DNA from: Psychrobacter sp. UBA3480
GTDB taxonomy: Bacteria > Pseudomonadota > Gammaproteobacteria > Pseudomonadales > Moraxellaceae
Assembly (NCBI RefSeq): GCF_002377945.1
Contig: NZ_DFQV01000033.1
Location: 124,001 to 188,000, forward strand
Direction: 5' to 3'
Length of the DNA: 64,000 nt
Below the pieces are notes generated by a model. That model was not told the origin of the DNA and did no database searches. It saw nothing but the letters and a program-made list of their open reading frames with translations. Of the stretch, positions 56,227-64,000 are shown piece after piece; the first letter of the stretch is position 1, and every line of letters starts with the position of its first letter. Made by a program: the position numbers and the translations under genes.

Positions 56227-58338
56227 ATGCGAATGCCTGAACCGCGCTCATCGCGTCAGTTAAATCAATTGGCCACTCAGCTCCAAGGCGAAGCTGAAAT
56301 TAGTGGTGTTAATGCGTCAGGGACGCAAATATCAAGTCGTGCCTTTGAGATGGTTACTGACTTTGAGCCAGCAGGCGACCAGCCGCAAGCCATCAAAAAG
56401 CTAGTTAACGGTATCAATTCGGACATGGACGAGCAGTTGCTATTGGGTGTGACTGGTTCTGGTAAGACCTATACCATGGCAAAGGTCATTGCTGAAACTC
56501 AGCGTCCGACCATTATCATGGCGCACAATAAAACGCTAGCCGCTCAGCTATATGGTGAGTTCAAATCGTTCTTCCCTAATAATGCGGTCGAATATTTCGT
56601 CAGCTATTATGATTATTATCAGCCAGAAGCGTATGTCGCAGCGAGTGATACCTTTATCGAAAAAGACAGCGCCATCAACGATCATATTGATCAGATGCGC
56701 CTGTCAGCCACGCGTGCCTTGTTAGAGCGTCGTGATGCGATTATTGTCGCTTCGGTATCCTGCATCTATGGTTTGGGTGATCCAGAAAGTTATCTTAAAA
56801 TGCTATTACATGTCGTTGTGGGCGATAACATCGATCGTACGGCGACTATCAAGCGTTTGGTTGAGATGCAGTACACACGTAACGAGTTGGATTTTGGCCG
56901 TGGTACGTATCGCTTACGTGGAGAGCTGTTAGATATCTATCCTGCTGAGTCTGAGCAGCTAGCCGTACGTGTGCATTTATTTGATAACGAAGTCGAGAAG
57001 ATTACGTGGTTTGATCCTTTAACGGGTAAGACGGTGCGCAGCGTGCCACGTATTACCATTTATCCAAAGTCGCACTATGTGACGCCGCGTAATAAGCTAG
57101 AAGCCGCCAGCCATACGATCCGTGCTGAGCTAGAGCCGCGTTTAGAGTATTTCCGTGATAACAACAAACTGATTGAAGCACAGCGTCTCAAAGAGCGTAC
57201 TCAGTATGACTTGGAGATGATTCAGCAGCTAGGCTATTGTAACGGTATTGAAAACTACTCACAGCATCTCTCTGGTCGTCCATCAGGGGAAGCGCCGCCG
57301 ACATTGTTTGATTATATTCCAGAAGATGCCTTGTTGTTCCTTGATGAGTCGCATGTTACGGTTTCGCAGATTGGTGCGATGTATAAAGGCGATAGATCGC
57401 GTAAAGAAAACTTGGTCAATTATGGTTTTAGATTGCCAAGTGCGATGAATAACCGCCCGATGAGGTTTGAAGAGTGGGAGCGTATCAAGCCCAAAACAAT
57501 TTATGTCAGTGCCACGCCAGCATTGTATGAGCTTGAGCACAGCGAGCAAGTCGTTGAGCAGGTCGTCCGTCCGACGGGTCTAATTGACCCTGAGATCGAG
57601 ATACGTCCTGTCTTGACGCAAGTTGACGATGTGCTATCAGAGATTACCAAACGCCGTGAAAAGGACGAGCGTGTACTGATTACTACATTGACCAAGCGTA
57701 TGTCAGAAGATTTGACCAGTTACCTCAAAGAGTATGATGTAAAGGTCGCCTATCTACATTCGGACATCGATACTGTTGAGCGTATGCAGATTATTCATGA
57801 GCTGCGTACTGGCGTGCATGATGTGCTGGTCGGTATCAACTTATTACGTGAAGGCTTGGATATGCCTGAAGTATCACTGGTAGCGATATTTGATGCTGAT
57901 AAAGAAGGTTTCTTGCGTTCAGAGCGTTCGCTTATCCAGACCATTGGTCGTGCAGCACGTCACTTGAATGGTAAAGCTATTCTCTATGCCGATCGTATTA
58001 CGCCAAGTATGCAAAAGGCAATAGATGAGACGGATCGCCGCCGTGATAAGCAGATTGCCTTTAACCTTGAGCATAACATCACGCCAAAAGGTGCTCGCCG
58101 TAGTATCACGGACAAGATTGATACGGGCGAAAGCTTGGATGCCAATGACAATCAAGCTATCCCAGTTAAGAGTAACTTACCAGATGTGGATATCAATATC
58201 TTGCGTAGCCCTGATCTACTTGCCAAAGAAATCAAACGATTAGAGAAGCAAATGCAGCAAATGTCGCGTGATTTGAAGTTTGAAGAAGCAGCAAAAACGC
58301 GTGACAAAGTACTAGAGTTAAAAGCACATTTAATCTGA
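56227..58338 (+). CDS. uvrB: Excinuclease ABC subunit B
   Basis: 703-residue damage-verifying helicase of nucleotide excision repair. Walker [13 protein letters not shown]; beta-hairpin [26 protein letters not shown] (DEAH-like box); [52 protein letters not shown]. The UVR motif for UvrC contact ends the protein ([18 protein letters not shown]). The N-terminus has about 40 extra residues before [27 protein letters not shown] lies upstream of the ATG. Confidence 0.97.
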   Translation: MRMPEPRSSRQLNQLATQLQGEAEISGVNASGTQISSRAFEMVTDFEPAGDQPQAIKKLVNGINSDMDEQLLLGVTGSGKTYTMAKVIAETQRPTIIMAHNKTLAAQLYGEFKSFFPNNAVEYFVSYYDYYQPEAYVAASDTFIEKDSAINDHIDQMRLSATRALLERRDAIIVASVSCIYGLGDPESYLKMLLHVVVGDNIDRTATIKRLVEMQYTRNELDFGRGTYRLRGELLDIYPAESEQLAVRVHLFDNEVEKITWFDPLTGKTVRSVPRITIYPKSHYVTPRNKLEAASHTIRAELEPRLEYFRDNNKLIEAQRLKERTQYDLEMIQQLGYCNGIENYSQHLSGRPSGEAPPTLFDYIPEDALLFLDESHVTVSQIGAMYKGDRSRKENLVNYGFRLPSAMNNRPMRFEEWERIKPKTIYVSATPALYELEHSEQVVEQVVRPTGLIDPEIEIRPVLTQVDDVLSEITKRREKDERVLITTLTKRMSEDLTSYLKEYDVKVAYLHSDIDTVERMQIIHELRTGVHDVLVGINLLREGLDMPEVSLVAIFDADKEGFLRSERSLIQTIGRAARHLNGKAILYADRITPSMQKAIDETDRRRDKQIAFNLEHNITPKGARRSITDKIDTGESLDANDNQAIPVKSNLPDVDINILRSPDLLAKEIKRLEKQMQQMSRDLKFEEAAKTRDKVLELKAHLI

Positions 58339-58387
58339 TCGCTTGGGTTAAATATTGAGGCTAAAAAGAGGCTAAACAATAGCTAAG

Positions 58388-58418
58388 GTGGGGTGCTTTT
58401 TAAGTACCTCACTTTTTT
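58388..58418 (+). terminator. Terminator after uvrB
   Basis: GTGGGGTGCTT pairs with AAGTACCTCAC (two G-T pairs) around a 3-nt loop, followed by TTTTTT. The remaining DNA to 58649 shows no other feature. Confidence 0.82.
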
Positions 58419-58649
58419 ATGGTTTATACAATATCGGAACGTACAGAATACTTGTAATACCGCGCATTGCCACTTACCATATCCGCATAAATCTCACCAT
58501 CCATATAATATTTCAAAAATTTAAGTCGCAAGCAAACAAGCCGAGCGTGAGTAATGTTCTTGTTAAGCTAAGCTTGTTGTTCTCATAGATCAAATTATCA
58601 ACACAGACTAAATTTTTGGAATGGACATAATCTAGGCGTATTATTCACT

Positions 58650-59702
58650 GTGCTTACCAACAACTTAATAGAATTAAACTCTAACGAAAATTCACTCGGT
58701 ATGTCAGATGCTGCTAAACAAGCCGTTATTAACTCTTTAGACATCGGCTTTCGTTATCCTGATGACCAACGTGCAGCGCTGATTACCAAAGTCGCTGAGA
58801 TAAACGGTGTGACAGAGAGTCAAATCTCACTGGGCAGTGGTTCTAGTGAAAATATTCGTACTGTCGTCCAAATGCTACAAAATCAAGCATTAGTAGCAGG
58901 CAAAAAATTCCAAGTTATCGTGCCGCATCCAACCTTTGCCTATGCTGAATTATATGCGACATCCATTGATGTGCCTGTGGTAAAAGTGCCGCTGACCACT
59001 GAAAATTACGCTTTTGACTTGCAAAGCATGCAAAAAGTGGCTGATGACTTTGACGGTATTAGCTTGTTTTATCTGTGCAATCCAAACAACCCAACGTCGA
59101 CTATTACTGACACAGTAAAGCTAAAAGAATGGGTAGGGCATGCACCAAGTAACCATTACTTTTTACTCGATGAAGCTTATTCGGAGTATGTGACTGATCC
59201 AAGTTTTGAGAGTGGTGTTGCATGGATACGAGAGGAGTACTCAGAAAATATCGTTGTGGTGCGTACCTTTTCAAAACTATGTGCACTCGCTGGCATGCGT
59301 GTTGGCTATGCAGTTGCTAGCCCGCAAATGATAGCTAGATTAGAAGCATTTATCTCGATTGATAATACCAACTTGGCAGGTGCGGTAGCTGCATTAGCGA
59401 CTCTCGATGATGAAGATTTTTTGGCATTGAGCTTACGTACAGCCAATCAATCAGGTCAGCTGGTTGAGCAAACATTAGATGAGCTTGGCTTACGCTATTT
59501 GCCGTCACAAGCGAGCTTTATATTCCATGAGATAAAAGGCGATGTGCAAACCTATATCGATAGAATGCGAGAACATGGCATTGCGGTCGGGCGTGAGTTT
59601 GCGCCAATTACTGGCTTTAACCGCTTAACACTTGGCAGACCTGATGAGATGGCGGTATTTGTAGAGGTGCTCAAATCATTTCGTGAAAAGGGCTGGGTCT
59701 AA
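58650..59702 (+). CDS. HisC-like PLP aminotransferase (GTG start)
   Basis: 350 residues, class I/II aminotransferase. Histidinol-phosphate aminotransferase-type landmarks: LNSNENSLGMS, FRYPDDQRAALITKVA, SLGSGSSENIR, YLCNPNNPTST, FLLDEAYSEYV, TFSKLCALAGMRVGYA. It starts at GTG; no in-frame ATG precedes the conserved NENSLG, and no ribosome site is clear. No other his gene is near, so the substrate may be another amino acid (aromatic or arginine-type relatives exist). Confidence 0.85.
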   Translation: MLTNNLIELNSNENSLGMSDAAKQAVINSLDIGFRYPDDQRAALITKVAEINGVTESQISLGSGSSENIRTVVQMLQNQALVAGKKFQVIVPHPTFAYAELYATSIDVPVVKVPLTTENYAFDLQSMQKVADDFDGISLFYLCNPNNPTSTITDTVKLKEWVGHAPSNHYFLLDEAYSEYVTDPSFESGVAWIREEYSENIVVVRTFSKLCALAGMRVGYAVASPQMIARLEAFISIDNTNLAGAVAALATLDDEDFLALSLRTANQSGQLVEQTLDELGLRYLPSQASFIFHEIKGDVQTYIDRMREHGIAVGREFAPITGFNRLTLGRPDEMAVFVEVLKSFREKGWV

Positions 59703-59729
59703 TTAGGTCAGTTAATGCAGTTCGATAAT

Positions 59730-59767
59730 AAAAAAGGGAAGTTGCTTATTGGTCGCTTCCTTTTTTG
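59730..59767 (+). terminator. Terminator after the HisC-like gene
   Basis: AAAAAAGGGAAG pairs with CTTCCTTTTTT around an inner partly paired loop, followed by T. Confidence 0.83.
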
Positions 59768-60002
59768 TTGAGTCTATTTTTCTGGTTCTATTTTATTGGG
59801 TCTATGTCACATCCAAAATCAATCGCACATTTTTACCAACATCAAACGCAGTTTTACATATCGCACCTTAAATAATCTAACACTATCTTATAGGATAACT
59901 GAGTAAAGCATGACCCGTTAATCACACAGATGAATACTGGATAACAATCACAGTGCTCGGCATGCTCACGTATCTTATAATTATAAAGTTAGGGATGTAC
60001 CT

Positions 60003-60380
60003 ATGTTCGATATCAAATCATTTTTTAAACGAGAAGTAGAAAAAAAGCTTATCAATGTAGATGACTATATTTTTATGCCAGAACGCGTAGAGATGGAGAT
60101 TGAAGGTGGTCTATTAAATTGTGTGTTGAATAGCGATGGTCGCGTAGATATTTTTTATAGTAAAGACGGTGTCACTGAGGTGGGTTCAGCGTCGCGTAAG
60201 CACCCATTTACAGCATTTGAAAAAGAGCTATATCATGGTATTTATGATGACGTGATTAATGATTTAATTAAGGAAGTAGATAAAATTATTGATAGTACTT
60301 CGAAGTATTTTCGTCGTAGCCAATCATTGCCTTTTACGGCTTCTATAACGTCTCAACCAGCTGACACAAATAAGTTTTAG
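60003..60380 (+). CDS. Hypothetical protein, 125 residues
   Basis: Not recognised. A soluble, mixed charged protein: a likely beta hairpin at residues 25-60 (VEMEIEGGLLNCVLNSDG) followed by an amphipathic helix (IYDDVINDLIKEVDKIIDST) and a polar C-terminal tail. The start at 60003 follows a weak AGGGA site. It stands alone between terminators, and codon use looks like its neighbours. Coding status rests on length and bounded position. Confidence 0.6.
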   Translation: MFDIKSFFKREVEKKLINVDDYIFMPERVEMEIEGGLLNCVLNSDGRVDIFYSKDGVTEVGSASRKHPFTAFEKELYHGIYDDVINDLIKEVDKIIDSTSKYFRRSQSLPFTASITSQPADTNKF

Positions 60381-60407
60381 GCTAATTGATTGAACTAATC
60401 TGTTAGC

Positions 60408-60438
60408 AATAAAAAGGGTGCGTTATGTATAACGCACC
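60408..60438. terminator. Bidirectional terminator
   Basis: AAAAAGGGTGCGTTAT pairs with ATAACGCACCCTTTTT around a 2-4 nt loop; between the convergent hypothetical gene and the lipoprotein gene. Confidence 0.9.
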
Positions 60439-60478
60439 CTTTTTATTATTTTTTATTCTAACGAATCATTTGATTGTT

Positions 60479-60868
60479 CTATTGAACAAAGCTTGTATAG
60501 CAGCTCTGTAAAGATTTGGCGACGACTTGTGCAACTAACTGAGTACGGTACTGAGAGTCAATCGCGGCATTGCCCAGCTCAACAATCGTTACTTGCTGCG
60601 GTGCTTGCTCACTGACGCAGCCACAAACATTGGTTTTAACAGATTCTTGCTGTGCTTCTGTCATGGCGACGCTTGCAACACGCCACGCGTTTTGTTTTTC
60701 AATTTGGCTACGGCATTGGTTGTCGATCGCAGCTCTAAAAACATTCATGCCAATCTCATTTGCGGTACCGATTGCTGTACCTGTACCGTTGTTTGTAGCA
60801 CCTGTTGTGGTACATCCCGCCAAGGCAAAAGTCGCTAGCATCATCGTTGAAGCCAAGATTTTTTTCAT
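60479..60868 (-). CDS. Small predicted lipoprotein with Cys pairs
   Basis: 129 residues. Signal ILASTMMLATFALAGC with lipobox LAGC (Cys19). The mature part has four further Cys (NQCRSQ, NVCGCVSEQ, LQSCYTS) that could form disulfides in the periplasm. No family recognised. AAGGA precedes the ATG (complement side). Followed by a shared terminator. Confidence 0.78.
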   Translation of the reverse strand: MKKILASTMMLATFALAGCTTTGATNNGTGTAIGTANEIGMNVFRAAIDNQCRSQIEKQNAWRVASVAMTEAQQESVKTNVCGCVSEQAPQQVTIVELGNAAIDSQYRTQLVAQVVAKSLQSCYTSFVQ

Positions 60869-60992
60869 AAGTTAGTCCTTTAAGGTGTCTGTCATAAATA
60901 AAGCTGTATATTATCAGTAAAACCTAGCAATGACATCATTAACCACAAGCGCATTTTATTTTAGAACTCTATAACCTATTTGTATAAACCAC

Positions 60993-61028
60993 AAAAAAGC
61001 CAGCTAAGTAATCACTTAACTGGCTTGA
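60993..61028 (-). terminator. Terminator after the DUF697-like gene
   Basis: On the minus strand AAGCCAGTTAAGT pairs with ACTTAGCTGGCTT with one mismatch, followed by TTTT. Confidence 0.8.
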
Positions 61029-61052
61029 TATAGGCTAAGCTATTTGGCTTAT

Positions 61053-61568
61053 TTATACGTTTTTGCCGTGTTCTTTTTGCTGAATATCTTTTGCCAATTT
61101 ATAGCATTCATTGATATGGTCATTGGCAATTTTCTTAAAAATCGTATAACCCATCGTTGCAGCAACTAGTTGACCACCAAGTGGAATAAACTTGGTCACT
61201 TGTTTGGCAGCGATACGACCACCGAAACCTTGAATGGTTTTTTTGACGATACCACGTGTTGCCATGAGACCAGCGAAATCTACAGTACGATCTTTTACTG
61301 CGCTCCAATGCACTTCGCGTGATTCCAAATTAATGGCTGATTGACGGTCTTCAATGAGACCAAAACGCTCACTAATCTCTGGAATCAACTGCGTCAACAT
61401 CCCCGCATCAACTGCCACATCAAAAAATGGTACTGGCACAACTGCTACACCAGCAGAAACTCTAGCGCGTCTTTTTACCATTCCCTGACATTCTTTCTTA
61501 ACCTTATCAAGGTCTAGGTTAGGGTCGATAGTATTTGGAAGTTTTTCAGCAAGTGGCGTGGTTTTCAT
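61053..61568 (-). CDS. DUF697-like protein
   Basis: 171 residues. RARVSAGVAVVPVPFFDVAV and MLTQLIPEISERFGL resemble the membrane-associating DUF697 region seen in GTPase-associated proteins such as YcjF. Hydrophobic stretches at about 37-60 and 130-150 (FIPLGGQLVAATMGYTIFK) may contact the membrane. No GTPase partner gene is adjacent. Role unknown. AAGGAC precedes the ATG. Confidence 0.65.
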   Translation of the reverse strand: MKTTPLAEKLPNTIDPNLDLDKVKKECQGMVKRRARVSAGVAVVPVPFFDVAVDAGMLTQLIPEISERFGLIEDRQSAINLESREVHWSAVKDRTVDFAGLMATRGIVKKTIQGFGGRIAAKQVTKFIPLGGQLVAATMGYTIFKKIANDHINECYKLAKDIQQKEHGKNV

Positions 61569-61885
61569 AAAGTGTCCTTATAAATAATTAAAATATAAAT
61601 GATAAAAAGTTCAATAGGTAACAAATCCTTCAGTTGCTTACTATTTTATGGATTTATGCGTGGCTTACAATCATTGCTTTGTAGCAAAATGAATGAAATT
61701 ACTCACACTGTGCACCTTTTTTGTAAGTGATTAAACGAAGGTGATCTACATGAGCTATAAAAATGGCGGTATCAATTATTGCTAATTTACAGGCATTATT
61801 CATCAGGTTGCACAATGCCTAATGATATACAGAGGTAGTATAAATTGTCATTGTGACCCTCTACTAAAGCCAGTAGAATACCCTC
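61569..61885. other. Intergenic region between the divergent DUF697-like gene and recJ
   Basis: 317 bp, AT-rich. Only a weak inverted repeat AGGCATT / AATGCCT near 61792-61830 was noted. No gene, RNA or clear promoter. Confidence 0.35.
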
Positions 61886-63724
61886 ATGCTAAATTTAACC
61901 CCCCGTTATACCAGCACTCGCATCGACGAGTTGCCCGACGCGCTGCAACCATTTGCCGCTCAATCATTCACGCTTGCCCGCCTGTATGCAGGGCGAGGTA
62001 TCACTGCGCCTGATGAGCTGGAAACTAGCCTATCAGGTCTATTGCCTGCTGAGGCATTGCACGGTGTCACTGAAGCCGTGCGCTTATTAGATGTAGCCAT
62101 TGATGAGCGTCAGCGTATTTTGATCGTTGGTGACTTTGACTGTGATGGTGCCACCAGTACAGCCTTAATGATGCGTGCGCTTACAAAGATGGGTGCGGTC
62201 GTTGATTTCCTAGTGCCAGATCGTTTTAAGTACGGTTACGGTCTGACGCCAGAGATTGTCGAGTTAGGTATTGAGACTTTTCAGCCAGATATGATAGTGA
62301 CGGTTGATAATGGCATCTCAAGTCATGAAGGGGTAGTACGCGCCCAAGCTGATGGTATCACGGTGATTATCACCGACCATCATCTCACCACCAAAGAGAC
62401 GCCACCTGCGGAAGCGGTAGTCAATCCCAATCAGCTAGGTTGTGACTTTGCTAGTAAAGCACTGGTCGGAGTTGGAGTCGCATTTTATGTGCTCGGACGA
62501 TTGGCAAAGCTACGCCGCGAAGCTGGCAAGTCTACGGTACAGGTGAGTCAATATTTGGATTTGGTCGCACTTGGGACGATTGCAGACGTTGGGGTACTGG
62601 ATAAAAACAACCGCATCTTGGTACATCATGGATTATCAGCTATTCGTCAAGGCCGCTGCTGTATGGGAATACTGGCATTGCTTGAGCAAGCGGGCCGTGA
62701 TCCTAAGCAGCTTCATGCCCAAGATTTCGGTTTTGTATTAGGCCCCCGTATCAATGCTGCTGGGCGTATGGATAATATGCGCATCGGTATCGAATGCTTA
62801 TTAACGGAAGATTGGAGCACCGCACAGCGATTGGCACAAGAACTTGAGCAGTTGAATCGCACGCGTCGTCATGTAGAAGGCGAGATGCGCGCACAAGCCG
62901 ACAGTATCGTACAAGCACTGGCTAATGAAGATAATAACGACAATAGTACGAATGGTGATAGCGACAACAATGCGAGTAACGATGACACAATTATTCAAGC
63001 TGTCTCTACTGCGAAGGCTAGCAATTCAGGTACGCGTAGTATTATTCTATACCAAGATGACTGGCATCAAGGAGTCATTGGCATTGTCGCTGGTCGCCTA
63101 AAAGAAAGCCATTATTTGCCCAGTATCGTTTTTGCACCAGCAGACACTGAACAAACAGATGAAGATAGTGCTATTAAAGGTTCTGCACGTTCTATCGCTG
63201 GCGTACATATTCGTGATGCGATTGAACAAGTTGCTGAGCGTTATCCAGACTTAATCAGTCACTTCGGTGGGCACGCGATGGCGGCAGGTTTAACCCTCAA
63301 GCGCCGCAACTTTGAGGCATTTGTCACAGCTTTTAACGAAGTGATGGCTCAGATGGATGATGAGATATTTGCAGAACAAAAATTCACTGATGGACCTTTG
63401 CAAGCGAGCGACTTTAGCTTATGGTTTGCCGAGCATTTAGCCGATGCCAGTATCTGGGGTCATGGATTTGCGCCACCAATATTTGACGGTGTGTTTGAGG
63501 TACTGAGCTTCAAGATTTTAAAAGACAAACATCTTAAGTTATCGCTGCGCTATCCAGACGTTCAATATCCGATAGAGGCCATTTGCTTTAACTTTGATAA
63601 TGAGGCTTGGGATTACCGTGCTAAGCAAGTCCATTTGTTATTTCAGCTAGACATTAATGAATGGAATGGCAAACAAAGCTTACAGCTGATGGTCAAAGAC
63701 TTGGCTGTGCTAGAGCAAGGCTAA
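61886..63724 (+). CDS. recJ: Single-stranded-DNA-specific 5'-3' exonuclease RecJ
   Basis: 612 residues. DHH superfamily nuclease used in recombination and repair. Metal motifs: VGDFDCDGATSTALMM, TVDNGISS, IITDHHLT (DHH), GTIADV, and DHHA1 domain FGGHAMAAGLTL near residue 455. An Asn/Asp/Ser-rich insert of about 25 residues (from about 345) lies between the DHH core and DHHA1. The ATG at 61886 has only a weak ribosome site. Confidence 0.95.
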   Translation: MLNLTPRYTSTRIDELPDALQPFAAQSFTLARLYAGRGITAPDELETSLSGLLPAEALHGVTEAVRLLDVAIDERQRILIVGDFDCDGATSTALMMRALTKMGAVVDFLVPDRFKYGYGLTPEIVELGIETFQPDMIVTVDNGISSHEGVVRAQADGITVIITDHHLTTKETPPAEAVVNPNQLGCDFASKALVGVGVAFYVLGRLAKLRREAGKSTVQVSQYLDLVALGTIADVGVLDKNNRILVHHGLSAIRQGRCCMGILALLEQAGRDPKQLHAQDFGFVLGPRINAAGRMDNMRIGIECLLTEDWSTAQRLAQELEQLNRTRRHVEGEMRAQADSIVQALANEDNNDNSTNGDSDNNASNDDTIIQAVSTAKASNSGTRSIILYQDDWHQGVIGIVAGRLKESHYLPSIVFAPADTEQTDEDSAIKGSARSIAGVHIRDAIEQVAERYPDLISHFGGHAMAAGLTLKRRNFEAFVTAFNEVMAQMDDEIFAEQKFTDGPLQASDFSLWFAEHLADASIWGHGFAPPIFDGVFEVLSFKILKDKHLKLSLRYPDVQYPIEAICFNFDNEAWDYRAKQVHLLFQLDINEWNGKQSLQLMVKDLAVLEQG

Positions 63725-63745
63725 AACGGCAATGCCAAATCGATA

Positions 63746-63784
63746 ATACCAACGCGCTCAAAGATGGGCGCGTTGGTATTTTTG
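63746..63784 (+). terminator. Terminator after recJ
   Basis: ATACCAACGCGC pairs with GCGCGTTGGTAT around a 10-nt loop, followed by TTTT. Its T tract runs into a copy of the element A end. Confidence 0.87.
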
Positions 63785-63800
63785 AAATGAAGACACGCCC
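63778..63800. mobile_element. Solitary end of element A beside recJ
   Basis: ATTTTTGAAATGAAGACACGCCC matches the complement of the left end of element A (33868-33890) base for base, and is followed by TA (63801-63802) as in the full copy. No second end is present in the window on either side, so this is a remnant or a captured end. It lies between the recJ stop and the stop codon of the next gene. Confidence 0.7.
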
Positions 63801-63805
63801 TAGTA

Positions 63806-64000
63806 TCAGTATTTCCACTCTAGTGTGGGGAACTGCCAATCGTAACGAATAGCCAGCATACGCAAAGTAAAAATCGTACTCATCGTAGAGATGTCAGCTA
63901 CCCAATCTGTCACGCCTAAGTTCTTTAGAGCAAAGTACAGCACACCACCCGTCAACGCTGCCGTAATATAAATCTCTTGCTGTAGTACCAATGGAATCTC
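63806..64000 (-). CDS. TRIC-type cation channel family protein (C-terminal part; continues past window)
   Basis: The last 64 residues are visible; the frame is open at the right edge with EIPLVLQQEIYITAALTGG reading through. This, and a C-terminal helical segment with YDWQFP, match the UPF0126/TRIC family of bacterial membrane proteins (YicG-like). The stop TGA lies four bases from the TA flank of the solitary element end. Only the C-terminal third or so is seen. Confidence 0.75.
   Translation of the reverse strand, partial: EIPLVLQQEIYITAALTGGVLYFALKNLGVTDWVADISTMSTIFTLRMLAIRYDWQFPTLEWKY

Noticed and set aside
61790..61832. AGGCATT / AATGCCT repeat before recJ
   Set aside because: Only 7 bp with a long loop; expected by chance in this length.
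1..64000. CRISPR arrays, prophage, toxin-antitoxin or restriction genes
   Set aside because: None seen on either strand; no regular spaced repeats and no such protein families.

Overview
The window looks like chromosomal DNA of a gammaproteobacterium of the family Moraxellaceae, most likely Psychrobacter. This rests on moderate-to-low GC, AT-rich intergenic DNA, single-copy housekeeping genes of gammaproteobacterial type, a 6S RNA of the gammaproteobacterial form, and a gacA-pilS-pilR block. The genus is an inference from recalled protein style; no search was run. Almost everything reads as core genome. No prophage, CRISPR array, integrase or complete insertion sequence was seen.

Layout. 1-3 kb: end of lpxH, ppiB, glnS. 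3-7 kb: a single-HKD phospholipase D-like protein, a 1-Cys peroxiredoxin, a glutathione S-transferase and a META/DUF4377 lipoprotein. 7-12.4 kb: ruvC, fxsA, an opposite-strand 6S RNA gene with a good sigma-70 promoter, gpmI and ctpA. 12.5-18.2 kb: gacA-pilS-pilR (minus strand, type IV pilus and global regulation), then pbpG. 18.3-25 kb: thiE, a DksA-like regulator, pgk, an Ala-rich lipoprotein, fba, ruvA and ruvB. 25-29.6 kb: a minus-strand run of an FFLEELY-type protein, ubiE, ubiJ and ubiB (ubiquinone synthesis). 30-34 kb: polyphosphate:AMP phosphotransferase and a PiT phosphate transporter. 34-37.3 kb: an alanine aminotransferase fused to an N-terminal XRE helix-turn-helix, with palindromes upstream, then msrB and a glutathione peroxidase. 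37.4-37.7 kb: tRNA-Val and tRNA-Asp behind a consensus promoter. 38-42.6 kb: an MBL-rhodanese protein divergent from arsR-arsC-arsH-arsB. 43-44.7 kb: tRNA-Asn and an aspartate aminotransferase. 45-50.4 kb: an SDR, FAD oxidoreductase, DUF1365 and cyclopropane-synthase-like operon that probably modifies membrane fatty acids. 50.5-55.7 kb: MFS/LysR divergent pair, DUF2177, acyl-CoA thioesterase, CDF metal transporter, dps. 56-64 kb: uvrB, a HisC-like aminotransferase, small hypothetical genes, recJ and the end of a TRIC-type channel gene.

The most interesting non-coding material is a set of TA-flanked inverted-repeat elements. Two complete copies (33868-34037 and 42766-43029) have different termini but a related inner core, and a lone end of the first type lies beside recJ. 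They look like non-autonomous transposable elements (MITEs). Other points to check are the XRE-AlaA fusion with its 19-bp palindromes, an arsR promoter that predicts a leaderless transcript with an operator-like repeat over the start codon, and the fatty-acid-modification operon. I found no clearly new defence or biosynthetic system.
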